From assembly GCA_017590115.1 (NCBI GenBank), contig JAGGNK010015558.1, positions 607,841 through 671,840 on the forward strand: a stretch of DNA of 64,000 nucleotides. The letters are read 5' to 3'. The position numbers were made by a program, and so were the translations under genes. Origin of the DNA: Montifringilla adamsi (lineage: Eukaryota; Chordata; Aves; Passeriformes; Passeridae). The number at the start of each line of letters is the position of its first letter. Position 1 is the stretch's first letter. Below are positions 1 to 13,684 of the stretch, piece after piece. Under the pieces are notes generated by a model. The model saw nothing but the letters and a program-made list of their open reading frames with translations, was not told the DNA's origin and ran no database searches.

Positions 1-599
1 AAATGATAATTGAGAGAAAGGTTGTAAGAAGTGTCAGAGTCTCTTTCTAATAAGTGGGCAAAGTGGGAAAAAGCCACAGGCAAAATGCTGTGCTAGTTCC
101 ATAAGGTGACCTAATAGGAGATGTCAGCAGTTTTCATGTTCAAGGGGCTGTGTTTAGTTTCAATAAGTCTTTACTGAAGCTGGCAGAACAGAAAATATTT
201 GCCATCCAGCACAATGGAATTTGGTGCTCTGTATTACATTCAAGGATCTGTCAAATGGAAAGGGAAAAAAATGCCTTTATTATACTCCTTATCCATTTTC
301 ATAAATCTAGAGGATTTCAGGCAAGGAAAAGACAAGATTATCCTACTTGGTCTGTGCAGTGTAGCCCAAGAATCCTTCCTTTTCAAGAATAATTCCTCTG
401 TCAAGTCCATATCTTGTGGCTGAAATAAAACATAATTTCTGCAATGCCACACGTTCTTCAATTAACAGCTTTGAAGTAGCTCACGTTCCAAGATAAACAG
501 GACCAGTAGTCAACTGCTTGTATGTGTATCTGTGAATTTGTCCAGCAGCAGCCACCTGCCATCAAATTTTGTTATGGCATTGTCTACTAGATTTGTTAT

Positions 600-604
<5 letters not shown>

Positions 605-634
<30 letters not shown>
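605..634. repeat. (TC)15 dinucleotide microsatellite
   Basis: An uninterrupted run of TC dinucleotides on the plus strand. Simple repeats of this length are usually length-polymorphic. No other function is seen. Confidence 0.97.
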
Positions 635-640
<6 letters not shown>

Positions 641-2565
641 GAAAATTGTTTTTTTGTTCAGGTTTGCATGAACTGCAAGAAGTCACTCTTAATCTCCTCA
701 CTCTGCTTGACACACCAAGTAGAGCTTCCTACATTTTTCTCTACAAGGGAAGCCTGCCAGACCTTAAAGCATCTTGTTCTTTTATGGTCCACTCCTACAT
801 TTCCAGTGCTGTCCTGAAATAAAGCTACTAGATTTGACACAGCATTCTGTTCCATAGAAAAGTAATGGTTCTGCTCAATAATCCCATGCTTGGATTTGCG
901 CTGTTCTTGAGCACCAGGGAGACACTACTACTGACTCCAGTACAAGCCCAGGTAGGGAGTACCACCCTCTTCTTGGCAGGCTGGACACCAGCCTGGGCTG
1001 CTCCATCTCCTTGCATCTCTGAATGCTCAACAGCACTGAACAAGCAGCAGTATAAACTGATGTTCAGATGTAAAATGTTCAGATTTACATCTAAATTACA
1101 TTTACTAAATTTCTCCTCTGGACATCAGCATGCTAATGCTCATTAAAAACCTGTGAAAATTATGTTACAGCGAGGCCCTAGTCTCTGCAAACACAAGAGC
1201 ACAAAAAAGCTGCAGTCCTGTATAATTGTCTCTAATGAAAGGCTCTCATAATTTTCCATAGCACGCATTAAGACCTACATTCTTCTGTCCATGAAGAATA
1301 TTTGTAGAATGGCTTTACCTAGCAGTTGCATAATTAAAATCAGTTAAACTTTTGATATACGTGGAATTATTGACATGCAAAATTGTCTGCAGTATCAAAT
1401 CCACACTGCTTGATCTAGCTAAGTTTAGAAAGTGTAGGAAAAGCCTTGATAGTTTTCCTAGCATGCAAATCCCTATTTTCATCAATAGAATTAGTGATGC
1501 TAAAGTCTGCCTATGTAAAGGTAATAGTGGGATTGAAACAGAAGTTTAAAAATGGGATCAGAACATACAGGTAATGCTCTTTTTGAAGTGCAAGGCCATG
1601 TTTGTGACAGAAGATGGATTGATGCAAAGGGCTGTGAAGGCGAGTTGGCACTAAGACAAATACAGAGATACTACATGGAGAAAATGGCATCTGAGTAGGA
1701 GTGAAAAGCCTACTGAGGTTATAAAAAAGTAACAGTCTTCACCTCAATGAGCTTTAGCTCAGACTCTGAATTAGACCATTGATTTATTTCAACCTGAAAA
1801 AGTAAAAATTATATCATTCTTTGAAAGACTGATGCAATGCAGTGGGATATAAATTTCAAGACAGTGCTAGGATTGTTTTGCATATCCTCTCAAGTGTCTT
1901 TCAACACTTGAAAAATGTTTTCATCCACAGAGGAGCCCTTGAAGTCCCATGTCGTATCTTGCCATGGAAGAGTGATCACAATATGCTTCACTTGGAGGCC
2001 TAGTGGGGCATCAGAGGCCATCAATGCAGCTGAACACCCCTGTTTGCACTGCGCAGCTGGGGAGGCTTTGGGAAGGACTCACTAGAGGGTTACTCTATGG
2101 AAATAGCTGTCATTTCAAAAGCATATACTTCCATTATAACACAAGACACTTGTAAGGAGTCTCCCACAAAAGTCATGAAGGCCATTATATGTAGGATCAG
2201 CTTGACACCCCATACACAGCATCTTATGAATCGCAGATTACTCTTCTCCAACAAATATGCCTAGCTGAAGTACAAAGCCTTTGGTCTGCTTACACCCTGT
2301 GTATTGCAAGGTGTCATTCAGCAGTGGACTGAGAGGCTCTCCCAGGCATTGGGGCTGTTTGGATTGGGATATGAATACAAGTCTTCTCAAAGACTATTCC
2401 CAGATAGACCTGCTGCATCCCACCACTACATATTTCACTGTAGGAAATTCCTGTTACAATGGAGTAACATACTATACATGCCACAGAATGCATCTTTCTA
2501 ATTTGTATCAATAGTTGGAAAGAAAATTATTCTTTGTTATAAAAATTAGTATAATCTAGCTCTCT

Positions 2566-2622
2566 AAAATGGAAAATGCTGCCTATCCTGCTCACTTTAA
2601 AATGGAAATTGCTGCCTATGCC
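2566..2622 (+). repeat. short imperfect direct duplication (unit about 23 bp, spacing 33 bp)
   Basis: A 23-bp segment at 2566-2588, beginning AAAATGGAAA and continuing to GCTGCCTAT, recurs at 2599-2622 with one substitution and one extra base. This looks like a local slippage duplication. Confidence 0.8.
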
Positions 2623-5449
2623 TATTACCGCTAGATTTCACAGGCTGGGAATTTTCTTCTAGCACCAAAGATTTTGTAAGTCTTGCTGCCCTGAAAACAA
2701 ATTTCTTTTTACTATTCATGCATCAGGTCTTCAAGATAATGACTTATGAAATCATTACTGTAACACTCCAGACATGTAAAAATGTTGGTGCCTACCTAGA
2801 AAGCAGCATGCATAATTTACAAATGTCACCTTCCTCCTATTTCCCAAACTCCTATGCTTTTGCTCTTATGTTTGTAGGACAGGCATACACAGAGGTCTCA
2901 GACATGATTACGACATCTTTGGGCTGGCTACTGTAGAGAGAAATGTATGAGGATCATATTCCTTAAGAGGGCACTCACTCAAGAGATTCTGCAAACAGGA
3001 AATCTTTTCAGAATTTGTATTTCTCATGCTTTCTGTAGGACCCTACCATCAATAACCCACAGTTTCCTTATCATCTCATCTTTTAAATACAGCTCAGGAC
3101 CAAAACCCTTTCCGAAGTGAGAAATTTAATGTGACACAGCAAATGCTGACACCACTACTTGCTCTGATGCATCCCTGTTTCCATACATTAGTGTGGCAAG
3201 GCACATGGCAGGAAGGGAATTATCATCCCTAAAATATCCTAGGCTACAGAGATTACTGATCAAAAGTGCAAGGAGAAGAGAAAAAAATTAACATTATATG
3301 AGCTTGACTGCTATGACAAAAGATCAGTGAGAAGTAACTGCCTGTCATCTCACTCCCCTTGAGGCCACCACTGTCAGTGCCAAGACTCAGGCATTTCCTC
3401 TAAAAAGACAAATCTCAGGAGGCTGATACTGCAGGTTCACAGCCAACAAGGAGGCCTCTGCACCATTGCTCATGAATATGCTGTGTAGAAGGGAGTAATT
3501 CACCTACTGCATGATCTGCCCTGCCAGCGTCTGTACTCCCACCAGGCAGGGCTCAGGACCCTACCCACAGTTCATGCAGATGCTGTGCAGCACATACCAG
3601 GTAACTTTATTTCAAGACAAGATCAGAATACCTCTTGTGAACCTTTTGCTGAGTGAGATTTCTGTCTCTCAAAGGTATACCGCACAGCCATCTCAAAGTC
3701 CCTTAAGGCACTAATTAGTATTTTTTCAGGTGTCCTGATATGCCTTGCTGCCTCTGGCAATAGAATATATGTAAAGTAATCATAGGACAACAATGAGAGG
3801 ATGAAAGCTAGCACCATCATTATCTACATTACTTGTGCCACAAAGTGCTATTATGGGAGCACTGGTAAAAAACTGTAATGCAACAGATTTTCCACAGCAC
3901 TCTGTCTCAGCATTAAGAAACGTGCCATGATGTGGAACTAACTATGTGTGTTACATTTACCAGACCTTGGAGTGCAGCAGATAAGTAATACTTCCTAACA
4001 ATGAAATCTGAGGCCAGGTACAGAGTGTTAGTGATAAGGCTGTTATTTATGCCTGTACAAATGCAGAGCCCCACACACTGAAAGCCACTCCATTAACCTC
4101 TGGAGGTTTAATAAGTTACAAACTCAACAGAACGTTTGAAATAGTTGCACATTGCATGGACAATGACTGAAGTGTAAGATAGGTCTCCCATCCACAATAC
4201 TTGGCAAAGGTTTTGGAAGAAATTGTCTGCGAGCAATGCCTGGGAATAAAAGGAAAGTCACCTCTTTGTTCAGCTGGATTTGGACTGACAAAGTGACATG
4301 GCAAGATGCTTTTAATACAGTTTAACTTTCCTTGTGTGACAAGCTTAAAGAGAAAGGTAGACGGTAGGAGGACTGAGAAAGCACTTGTGAGACCAATCCC
4401 AGCTTCTGAGGTCCAATTCACAAGTTTGTTCCTGAAGCAGATTTGTAGGGTAGAATTTTTCTAATGAGAACAGATCTCTTGAAAATACGAAGCACCTGTT
4501 TAATTAAAATAGTCCTTTTTACATGTAGATAATAAGTCAGCTGCAAGCTGGAAGTAAATTTACTCAGATTGAATTTGCAAAGTTTTGTTCCCTGCTGAGG
4601 AAGAATAATTTGTGCTGGGGAGGAAATTCTTCAACAGCTAGAAGGGTGTGTCCTGCTCATACATACAGCCTCTGAGATCCATAAGAGAATTGGGCCAGTT
4701 GTGTTGCTGCTACCATTCTCAAAAGACCTATTAAAATTAATTACTAATTTTCTGAATCATTAAGGCGTGCATCATTGCTGGAAAAAGTCCCAATATCAAC
4801 CAAGTGTGCTGCTATCCAGCAAGCCTTGCTGTCCTGGGACAGACTAGCTCAGAATCATGTTCCCAGACTATTGGCACACTGGAAAGCCCTTCAGGTGCAA
4901 TTTTTCTCTACTTCTTTTTTGTAAAACTTTGATAATCCCTTAACATGAGGGAATTCAAGGGTTTATTATCAACAGTCAAAGTTATACTTCAACCACTTTT
5001 AAATAGGATATGTTTTTCAGAATTATTTTCAAAAAGCAATAGAAATGATTATTCAAATATCTTATAGTTGGCAATATTTCTTTTACTCTTTTACATGTGA
5101 GACATGTTTTAGAGCCTAAGTCTGATCTTGTCTCCTGTCACCTAGATCTTAGGTTGAACTCTATTAACGTGTCAGCCTATAGGACCATTGACCTGACTGG
5201 CACCTGGGGCAGTTTCCTCTCTCAAATGGGGTCATGTATCACCTTGCAGCTTCTTACATGAAATGGACTTAAGAATAATATCAATCCCTTTCAGAAATTA
5301 AGCTCACTTTGCTGACATGTTGGAGTAAACATTAGATTTGGAAGTCCTCCGTGGCTATTTTTTTCTTTTAAGATCATTTACCATATCATGCTACAGCAAC
5401 CTAAACACTGTACCCCATATTCTTAAGCTGTCATTTTGAAGGTTTCCCC

Positions 5450-5470
5450 TTTTTTTTTTTTTTTTTTTTT
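5450..5470. repeat. T21 homopolymer
   Basis: Twenty-one consecutive T following CCCC. On the minus strand it is an A tract, but no retroposed body could be recognised beside it. Confidence 0.95.
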
Positions 5471-8400
5471 GTGGCTACACATCTTGAACTTTGACATCTT
5501 CATGTGAAAGAAAACAATGGGTGAAGAAGCAGTAATTTCTTAACTGCTTTCGGCAAAGGTCAGGCAGGGTGATAAGCTGAGAGTCAAGGTAACAATGCAG
5601 CTGAAGGTCCCATTGTAGGTGCTTTGTGTGTCAGTGAACTTGATTCATACTTAGTGTGAATAGAGGAACTCTCAGCTATTTCAGGAATGTCAGCAATTTT
5701 GTCGTAAAGAAACTTTGATCTTGCTCCAGTTTCCCAGGCTCATTCATTAGCTGAGAATGTGGAGGTTAAGATAGGCTCTCTCTCTTCTGGGAGACTGACT
5801 GCCTGAAACTTAATAAATCACCTGCTTTTTCTCCCTGTCCTCCTGGCAATAAAACAGTCCCTCACAGGTCCTCTTGGCATACGATGAAACTTTTGACTCC
5901 AAGGAAATCTCTCTCTGATGCATGGACTGAGAGGAATGCCTTTGATTTTTGAAACTGAAGGTCAGATTTTATAAACATACCACCCCAAAGCTGATCAGTT
6001 CCCATCTACCCCTCCCCAGTAACATGAGATATGCTAGTGACCTTTTGATACTTCTGACAATGTGGAAGTTGAAGAAATTTCTAGCTTTCAGAAAAAAAGC
6101 ACTTGTCTTTGTCCTGCCAGCTCTTGTGTTTTGAATTGTGGAGTTCTGTTCTTTCTTCCTGGACAGGCTCTCTCACAGCAGAGATGTTGTAGTGTCCGAC
6201 TCCCTGAGCACCATGAGCATCAGACAGGCTACACTCTCATGTGCTATTTGCTCTCTCACCCTCCCTGCAGAGACAGAAGCATGTACAGAGGGAAGTTTTT
6301 CTGGGCAGGGTTTGGAGCAAGGGTTTTTTTCTCTCTGTTCTGATTTGGGATAAAAATTAATATTCTAAGCTATCTTTCATTTTCTCTGGTATTATAATAA
6401 TACTTTTAAAACAAAGATACTTTTCTCTGAGGATCTGATTTTGTTTCTTTCAAAAACAATTAAAGCTCATTTTCCACCTCCTTTTCTCTTTGTCCCTGCT
6501 GTGAAGCCGGAAGTCACCTTTAAAAAATATGTTAAGTGAAGCAGAGAGAAGCTAATTGATTCATCCAAAGGTCAGATGGTGTCAGAGCAGAAGGAGGGAA
6601 TGAAGTAGAGCATCCCAGCTCTCCTGTCCTAGCATTCAGAAAACAGTTTCCTCTTTGGCACCACTTATGTTTTTTAATTTCTCCCAGTTCATTTTATCTC
6701 AGATCCCAGTTTTATATCTTTCAAAGTTTCTGGCTTTGCAAGCATCAAACTCATATTCTTGAACAAACAATACCCAGAATTCACCAGCACAGTTGTTAAA
6801 ACTCCTAATCTTACATGTACTTACCTTAGGAAAAGAAATCACAAGCACACTTGTTCAAACAGTTTTTTGTGCCAGCTTTCCCCACATTTAATCTTATTAA
6901 AATGTTTTCATTATACAAAGGGATTCAGAAACATGTTTTAGAACATTTTCTAAACATTTTTTTAAGATTATACTTAAAGCATTAATGTTGCCAAGAGATG
7001 AGATTTTGAAAGCAGCGAAGGAAAGATTCTAGATCTCCATCTCCTCAAAGTCCATTCTTTTCATTTTCTCTCATTTCAGCAAAGGTTTGGAGATGGAAGC
7101 TCTGCGTCAAGCACAGCTGCTGAGTCTGCCAGTCATTTTAAGGGTGTTAGCGCTGACTGGATTTAGAGCGTGTGTTGGGGTCCTCACAAAGCCAGTCTGT
7201 TATGATGTGGTGAAGGCTGGCTCTGTGATTATCCATCTACCTACAATATGGGTCAGCACCAATGACAGAGAAAACCTTCTTTTCTGCTTAACTCTTGAGT
7301 AAAATTAACTTCTGTATGCCAGAGGCATTATCTTTTGCACTCATTTTTATAGCCCTGCCATGAAAACCGTGATATCTTTTACTTGCTTTCAAGTTCAAAA
7401 TGTTAAAGTATTAGCAGAAATCATACCTTGTGGTCCTAAAAGCAGCCTCTCCCAGTGCTTTGTGTGTGTAATGGGAGGCACTGCAGGGAGGAACAAGATT
7501 CTCTTCTTATCTGCACACTGCTTTTGAAATCACTTACAGCTTTCTTGGACAATGAATGTATTTTCCTCTGTTGGGCAGGGGGATCTGCTACAGTCTTGCT
7601 CTGATGCACAATAAATCAAACCATTCAAGTATGCCATAATAAAAATACTTGCTTTGAAGTGCAACCTTAAATGTCTAATTCTGTAGTAGTAACAGCGATG
7701 CCTTATCAAAGTTTTTTTTTTCTTCAGCCTCTTTTCTCTGTCTGGTTGTTTTCTTAACACATGTGGCTGTCTAACAATTGCATTTTTGATTCCAGATGTT
7801 TTGGCAAGAGAAAGCATTAAAGGGTCATATACATCCCAGAAACCTTATACCACCCAAGTAGCTGTTACATCAATTGACTAGTGCAAGCCTACCAAGATGA
7901 TTCCCCCCTCTTTCTTTCCCTACTGCTAACCCTTTAGTCATCAATACAAAATGACAGCAATTCTTTTCCACATCTACTATTACAAAAAAATCCAGGGTGG
8001 TAAGTTTAAAGCCTCACGTAAATAAGATCCATGTGGTTTTTATGGAGGAAGAAAAAGGTATTTTAATTAAATAATGAGCTCAGGCTCTTTCATGGTGAAC
8101 ACAATTAGCAGCTCATTGCTAAAGGTATATTTCAACACAGAGACACGCATATATGCAAACACATGCACGCAAAATACTTTTGCAGGCTTTTTATGACTAG
8201 TTTTGGACAAAGCTTTTCTTCTGCAGGACAACAGAAGTAACAAAATGAGGTTATCACTAATTTTATGCATATTTGCATGGCAGAGGTGTATTTTTTGAAG
8301 AAGATAACCCTATGCTTTTCCCCTTATTGTACAATACCATTACCACGTGGTATGGACTTTTCTGAGGTGCTCCTCCGCTGCTTGGAGTCATGAGTTAACA

Positions 8401-11400
8401 GACCAATAAATTGAGGGATCCTAGACTGCAGCCTAACAGAGATTATACCCTGAAACCAGCTGTTAAAAATAGAAGAAAGAAAGATGCATAAGAAATCAGA
8501 GAAGTAAAAAATTACAGATTATTTAAAACAATTTTCTATATCTCATCTCTCATGGGAAATAAGGATATGTAAATTACTGGCCTATTACCATGATTCCTCC
8601 TACATTTTCTCCCATTCTAAAAACCTTAAAAACCTTGTTGCAGTTATTTTCCTTTCTTTTTAGTAAAGTTGCAGTCCCATCATAGCCCCAGGGCTTTGGA
8701 TTAAATTGGGCAAACCATAGCCAGACTTTCTGCTCTGTGCTTTCCAAAGAATCTATCAGTTTTACTCTGGATGGTAGCCACAAGGGAGTGATCAAAGACG
8801 TTAACTCCTGAAAGGAGTTGAGCATAATGCCTTGTCAGTTCTGCCACTGCCTACAAGGACAAGCAAAAGCAGATTTCTTTGTCTCACCTATCTGGATTAC
8901 AGCAAACTCTTGGCAGATAAAATGCCCGATCTTCAGACTCAGTGAATGGCAAGGAGCACATGGCTTCATTGCCTTTAACTCCTGATAGTGCAGGACTTCA
9001 TGGGAGAAGGCATGGCCAAATGCTAGATTGAAAGAGTCAGAACAGTGGAGTAGAAAAGAGATGGGTAATGAAAGCTACGACTGGGCAGAGACCTTGGAAG
9101 TGAGAAGTCTAACCTGAAGTCACATCTAGAACATGCCAATTCAAAGAGTAATGACTAAGTGAAAGTCACAGGCAAAGAAAATTATTTTTGCAATTGCATT
9201 TCTACTGGAGTAAAAAAGAACAAGACTTGAGATCCTCTGCAGAAGAGGAAAATGCATTATGAGAGGGCAGAAGCAGCAGAAATTATGGATAAACACTTGA
9301 CCAGAGAGATGGAGGGAGACAGACAGGTATGTCAAGACAGGGTCCATGCTGGTATAGAACAGACTAGCCTGGAGTTTGCCAACCAGTATTTGCACATGGC
9401 CCAGCATAGTGTCACAGGCCGTGGCAGCTCATGCAGGCAAGGCTGCTCTCAGCTTTGTATCTCCCAGGACAGAAACAGCAGAAGCTGGATATTGACTGAG
9501 AAGGAATCAACATCAAGACCATGAAAATGTGGGGAAGATGGGGCACAAGAACTCTTCCTGCTCCCACAGGAGCTCTTGTCCTCTGTCTGTCTGAATATGG
9601 GGACTTCCTTAGCTCAAATGCCATGAACCCCTAAACTTCATACCACTCAACTACAGCATGGAGATGATAGAGCTTTCCAAAAATTTCCAAAATCATCTAA
9701 TAAAGCAACTAATTAGACAATGCTGAAAAAAGTAAAGCATGTATAGCATGACAAGGGACATTATTTAAACTACAGAGACTCACTTTTCTTTTCAAAGATG
9801 ATGACCAAAGATGGCCTTCATAATAATAACAACATACAGACAATCTCTGAGAAACACATTGGAGGAAATTTATCCAGTTTCAATGGTGAACAACTCCCAA
9901 ATAGCCAAATTGTTTATTGTTAGACAATCCTTTTAATATCTGAAGTCAAATTACGCACTGTGAATTACAGCTGCACATCTGAGACACCAAAATGTACCAT
10001 TCTTGGTAAATAACACAACATCTGGAATTCAGCCTCACTCATGCAATTTTAAGCCTATTTCTGTATCTGTAGATATGTGAATATGAATATGAATCTTTTG
10101 AGTCAAGAAGATTTGTGACCCTGAAAATGAATGGTGAGTAAGGTGGCATTGTCATTGCCATATCTGTAAGACTGACAGGTACAGTCATTTCTTCCATGCC
10201 TGGTGGAAAAAAAGTACAGGGGTCTATCTCTAAGATCAGTTTTTCCTCAGAGTCTTCTTGACCATTTAGTGAACTCTTACTATGGTAAGGAGTGCTGAAA
10301 TGAATGTCTGCATCTTTAAGCTTTACAGACCCTAGAGCATATCTCTAGGGCTAATGTGTAACAGTAATATTTTGAGATCCTCCTTTAGTTCCCCAATGCC
10401 AAATTCACCAATCTACTTTCTTAAGAGTGTTTAAAAAAAAAAATCTCAGTTTCATTCCTTTTTTCTGAAGACTCTCTGTAGCTGAAACTCTAGTATTTCT
10501 TTAGCCAGGAAGGCTGACATGAGCAGAATGAGTATCTGAAGTTCATTAAAAGCAAGTCATGTGAATAAGAACCTACAGAGAAAGCTATTAATAATGCCTG
10601 AGAAACCAACAAGGCTTTAGGATCTGGGCAACTTGGGCAGCTTTCACATTGAATCATAGCATACTGAGCCCACTGAGTGAAGGCCAGCTCTAGGGAGACA
10701 AATTATGGCAATGGATGCACTCCTGTTTCAGTTTGTAGAGATGCCATCCCACTTGTCTCAAACTGATAGGGACTGTTACAGAGCAATCACAAACAAAAAG
10801 GGAAGACTGGCACTTTATCTTAAGTAAAATAATACCATAATTTTTCTCAAGGAAACCAATGTTATACTGAAGGGTAAATATGGTTTTTCATGTCAATAAT
10901 TACTGAAGTAGCATAGCTAATGATTTCTAACTAGCCAAACTTAGCTGCTACAATATTGCATGTCACACACCCATGATTTTTAAAAACAAAAAGGATGGTA
11001 CTTCAATTAGGTTAAAATCTCAAACTAGGTCATGTTCATTTTTACACTGCTCCTGAATATTAAAAGCCTAAAAATTCCAATCAAGAAAAGCACATTCTCT
11101 GCCTCTTTACACATATGCATATACATGTATGTATACAAATACATTCAGATCCATATATAATTGATCTTCATTTATTCAAGAAGTCCACTCACGATATTCA
11201 GCTTTAAAATGCTAGAAAAATGACCTGTCAGAAGCTGATTGCAAGTATTAACACAGTGCAAGTATTAACCAGTTATTTTTTTAATTTATCAATAACTATA
11301 ATAAGTGATAATCTAGTCCACGTGGAATAGATTCCATTTTATTTACCACAGTAAAAAAAAAACAAGCTTGGACTTTCCCATACCTCCATCATCAAATCAC

Positions 11401-13670
11401 ATGCACAACTGAAAACAAGAAGCAAACTGAGATTTCACCTGGGAAGATGCTCAGATCCCAGGTTTTTTCCTCTCTTATTCTGAAAAAAATAAATGTCCAT
11501 AAAGGAGGGCCCCAAAGATTCCCCTCAAAGGAGACAAATACTGGACCAAAACACTGCAATCAATCAAATGGCTGTGGAGGCCAAGAAGGTTGAGAAAGAA
11601 TCTGAGCCCTTGGCTGCTGGAAGCTGTAAGGATTCATCAGGGGAAGGTTCACCCTGTATGTGCTTTTTGCAGACACTGAGCATATACTGACCACTGTCAG
11701 CAGAGATGGGATGCCGGGTAAGACAGGCCTTTGTTCAAGCCCAGTGTATCACCCTTTACACTCCCGTGCCAAGCAAAAAGAACTACTGTAAGGGAAAACA
11801 ATCTAGCAAAATAAAAATAATTTATTTACTTCCACAAACGCACCCGCCATTCTCTTTTTCAGCATTTGCCTGCAAATCTGCTTGAAACTATTTGGAAGAG
11901 AAAATTTGTGATGGCATCATTTATGGCTGGGGCTTCCTCCACTGTAACAGTCAGTCAAGAGCAAGGCAGCTGACTTGAGCTTTGCTCTGTGGTTAGACAT
12001 CTCTTCCTCAGCCTGCCACTGCAATGACAGTGAGTGCCAGATCCTCTTCTCTTTTTTGATGGCTTTCTGTGTCCTCCCTCACTCTTTTACCTGCCTCACT
12101 AAAACTATTTACTGATGCTGTGAAATTTGGCCCTGAAAAAAAGCTTAGGTGCTGAAACATAGAGATGGAAAGATGCCTCATCTGAGTTAAAGTGGGCTAA
12201 TCACATGTACGTACAATATATATACCTTCCCTTTTCCACATCCATTCTCTCTTTCAGGTAAATATTGCTATTGAGTGTGAAGAGACCACAGTGAGCGCAG
12301 ATCTGAAACTTGGGAGGTATCTATCTCTTTTTACAACCTTAAACTAAGAGTTACTAGAGATTTAGATACATAAATGCAAGTTTGAATACGGTAATGCAGG
12401 AAAAAAGACATTCATTTTGTGCAGAAGTATTTGTCTCTGTTGGGATGCACTGAAGATATCTTTATTTCGTCACACTTGACCAGGAGATAGCTATCACTTA
12501 AGGTCTCATATTAACTCTGCCTGTGCTGGAAGTTGAACTTCTCTAACTCTTGCTCTAAGCGTAATATTTACTTCATTTTATATAAAATGAAATGGATGTC
12601 TTCTTTGCCCTAGTTTTTAAAATTTATGTTGCTTCACAGGAGCATTAAGAAACTCTGATTACCATCAAGCAATTTTAAACAATGTGTTTTCAGCTCTGTC
12701 TCCAACCTGTTACCTCTAAGTCGAAACATATTGAGTGTCACTATTAGTTTTCTAGTCTTCTTCCAGCCTGGTATAACCAAGATCATTGTTTCTCTCATTA
12801 GCTGGCAACATCTATTGCCAAACCAGACTGCTATCAGCTGTGTCCTCTTACATGGTCTGCTCATTACCAAACCTTATTTCAGCAAAATATAAACAGCTAA
12901 GGGTTTACCAATTATTCCAGACATGTCAGGTTATTTCTAGGATGATTACTGTGGTGTTCATGTCACCAGCAAGTGCTAATCCAGGCATGTGAATCCTGAC
13001 ATTTATACCTACTAGATAAAGGGTGGCTTTATCTATTTAGATAACTAAGTTATAATGTGAGCTATTTTGACAAACTCATGGGACTCAAATGCAGTTACCT
13101 TTCAGACAGAGAGAAGACTCTTAATTTTTAAATGGATTATTTACATTAGTATGAGATATAAGCAATAACAACAGATCCTAATTCCTATGGTATTTAGGAA
13201 AATAAGAAAGAAAAAACTTGAAACAGCTAGAAATCCTATAATATCTGCCTTCCCTCCATCTCTTAGCTTGTCAATACACTAGTTAAAGAGATTGCAGAAT
13301 TTCTCATTACTCTGACCAGAACTGTGGGATCCTCTGCTCCAGAAATATGTGCAATACATATTTTCTATTAAATGGTACCTTCTTCTGCTTCTAGCCTCAT
13401 ACAATGTATGACTAAATAACACAGCCTGGTTTCCTTTCCTGCTCCTTTGTGTTGTTCTGAAGTGATTCCTGACGTGCTCTATCAACAGGTCTGCAGTCTA
13501 ATACTAATCTGCCTTCTATAATAAGACAAAGTGAAGCTGGAAATCTTTTCTGGATTTGCAGAACTGAACAGCTTAAAGAGTCAACAGTAGGTAACAATAT
13601 TATAAAACATCAGTCAAGGAAGGCTTTTACCATAATATTAATCACTAGAGTATCAAACCAAAAATGTGAA
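5471..13670. other. non-coding stretch, no gene recognised
   Basis: About 8 kb without a repeat family, RNA gene or coding frame that I can recognise. Open frames stay below about 95 codons and show no domain. AT-rich pieces such as 9700-11350 are ordinary for avian intergenic or intronic DNA. Confidence 0.6.
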
Positions 13671-13684
13671 CCCCCCCCCCCCCC
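13671..13684. repeat. C14 homopolymer
   Basis: Fourteen consecutive C on the plus strand, with a second run of six C shortly after at about 13700. The minus strand is a G14 tract, a likely polymerase-slippage and length-error site. Confidence 0.95.

Larger units (their letters stand above)
1..5449. other. non-coding stretch, no gene recognised
   Basis: AT-rich unique-looking DNA with stops in all frames and only short open frames (up to about 100 codons) without recognisable domains. It holds a CT microsatellite near 605 and a short imperfect duplication at 2566-2622. The AT-rich part at 4480-4770, with several TTAATTA-like sites, could be regulatory, but nothing decisive is visible. Confidence 0.6.
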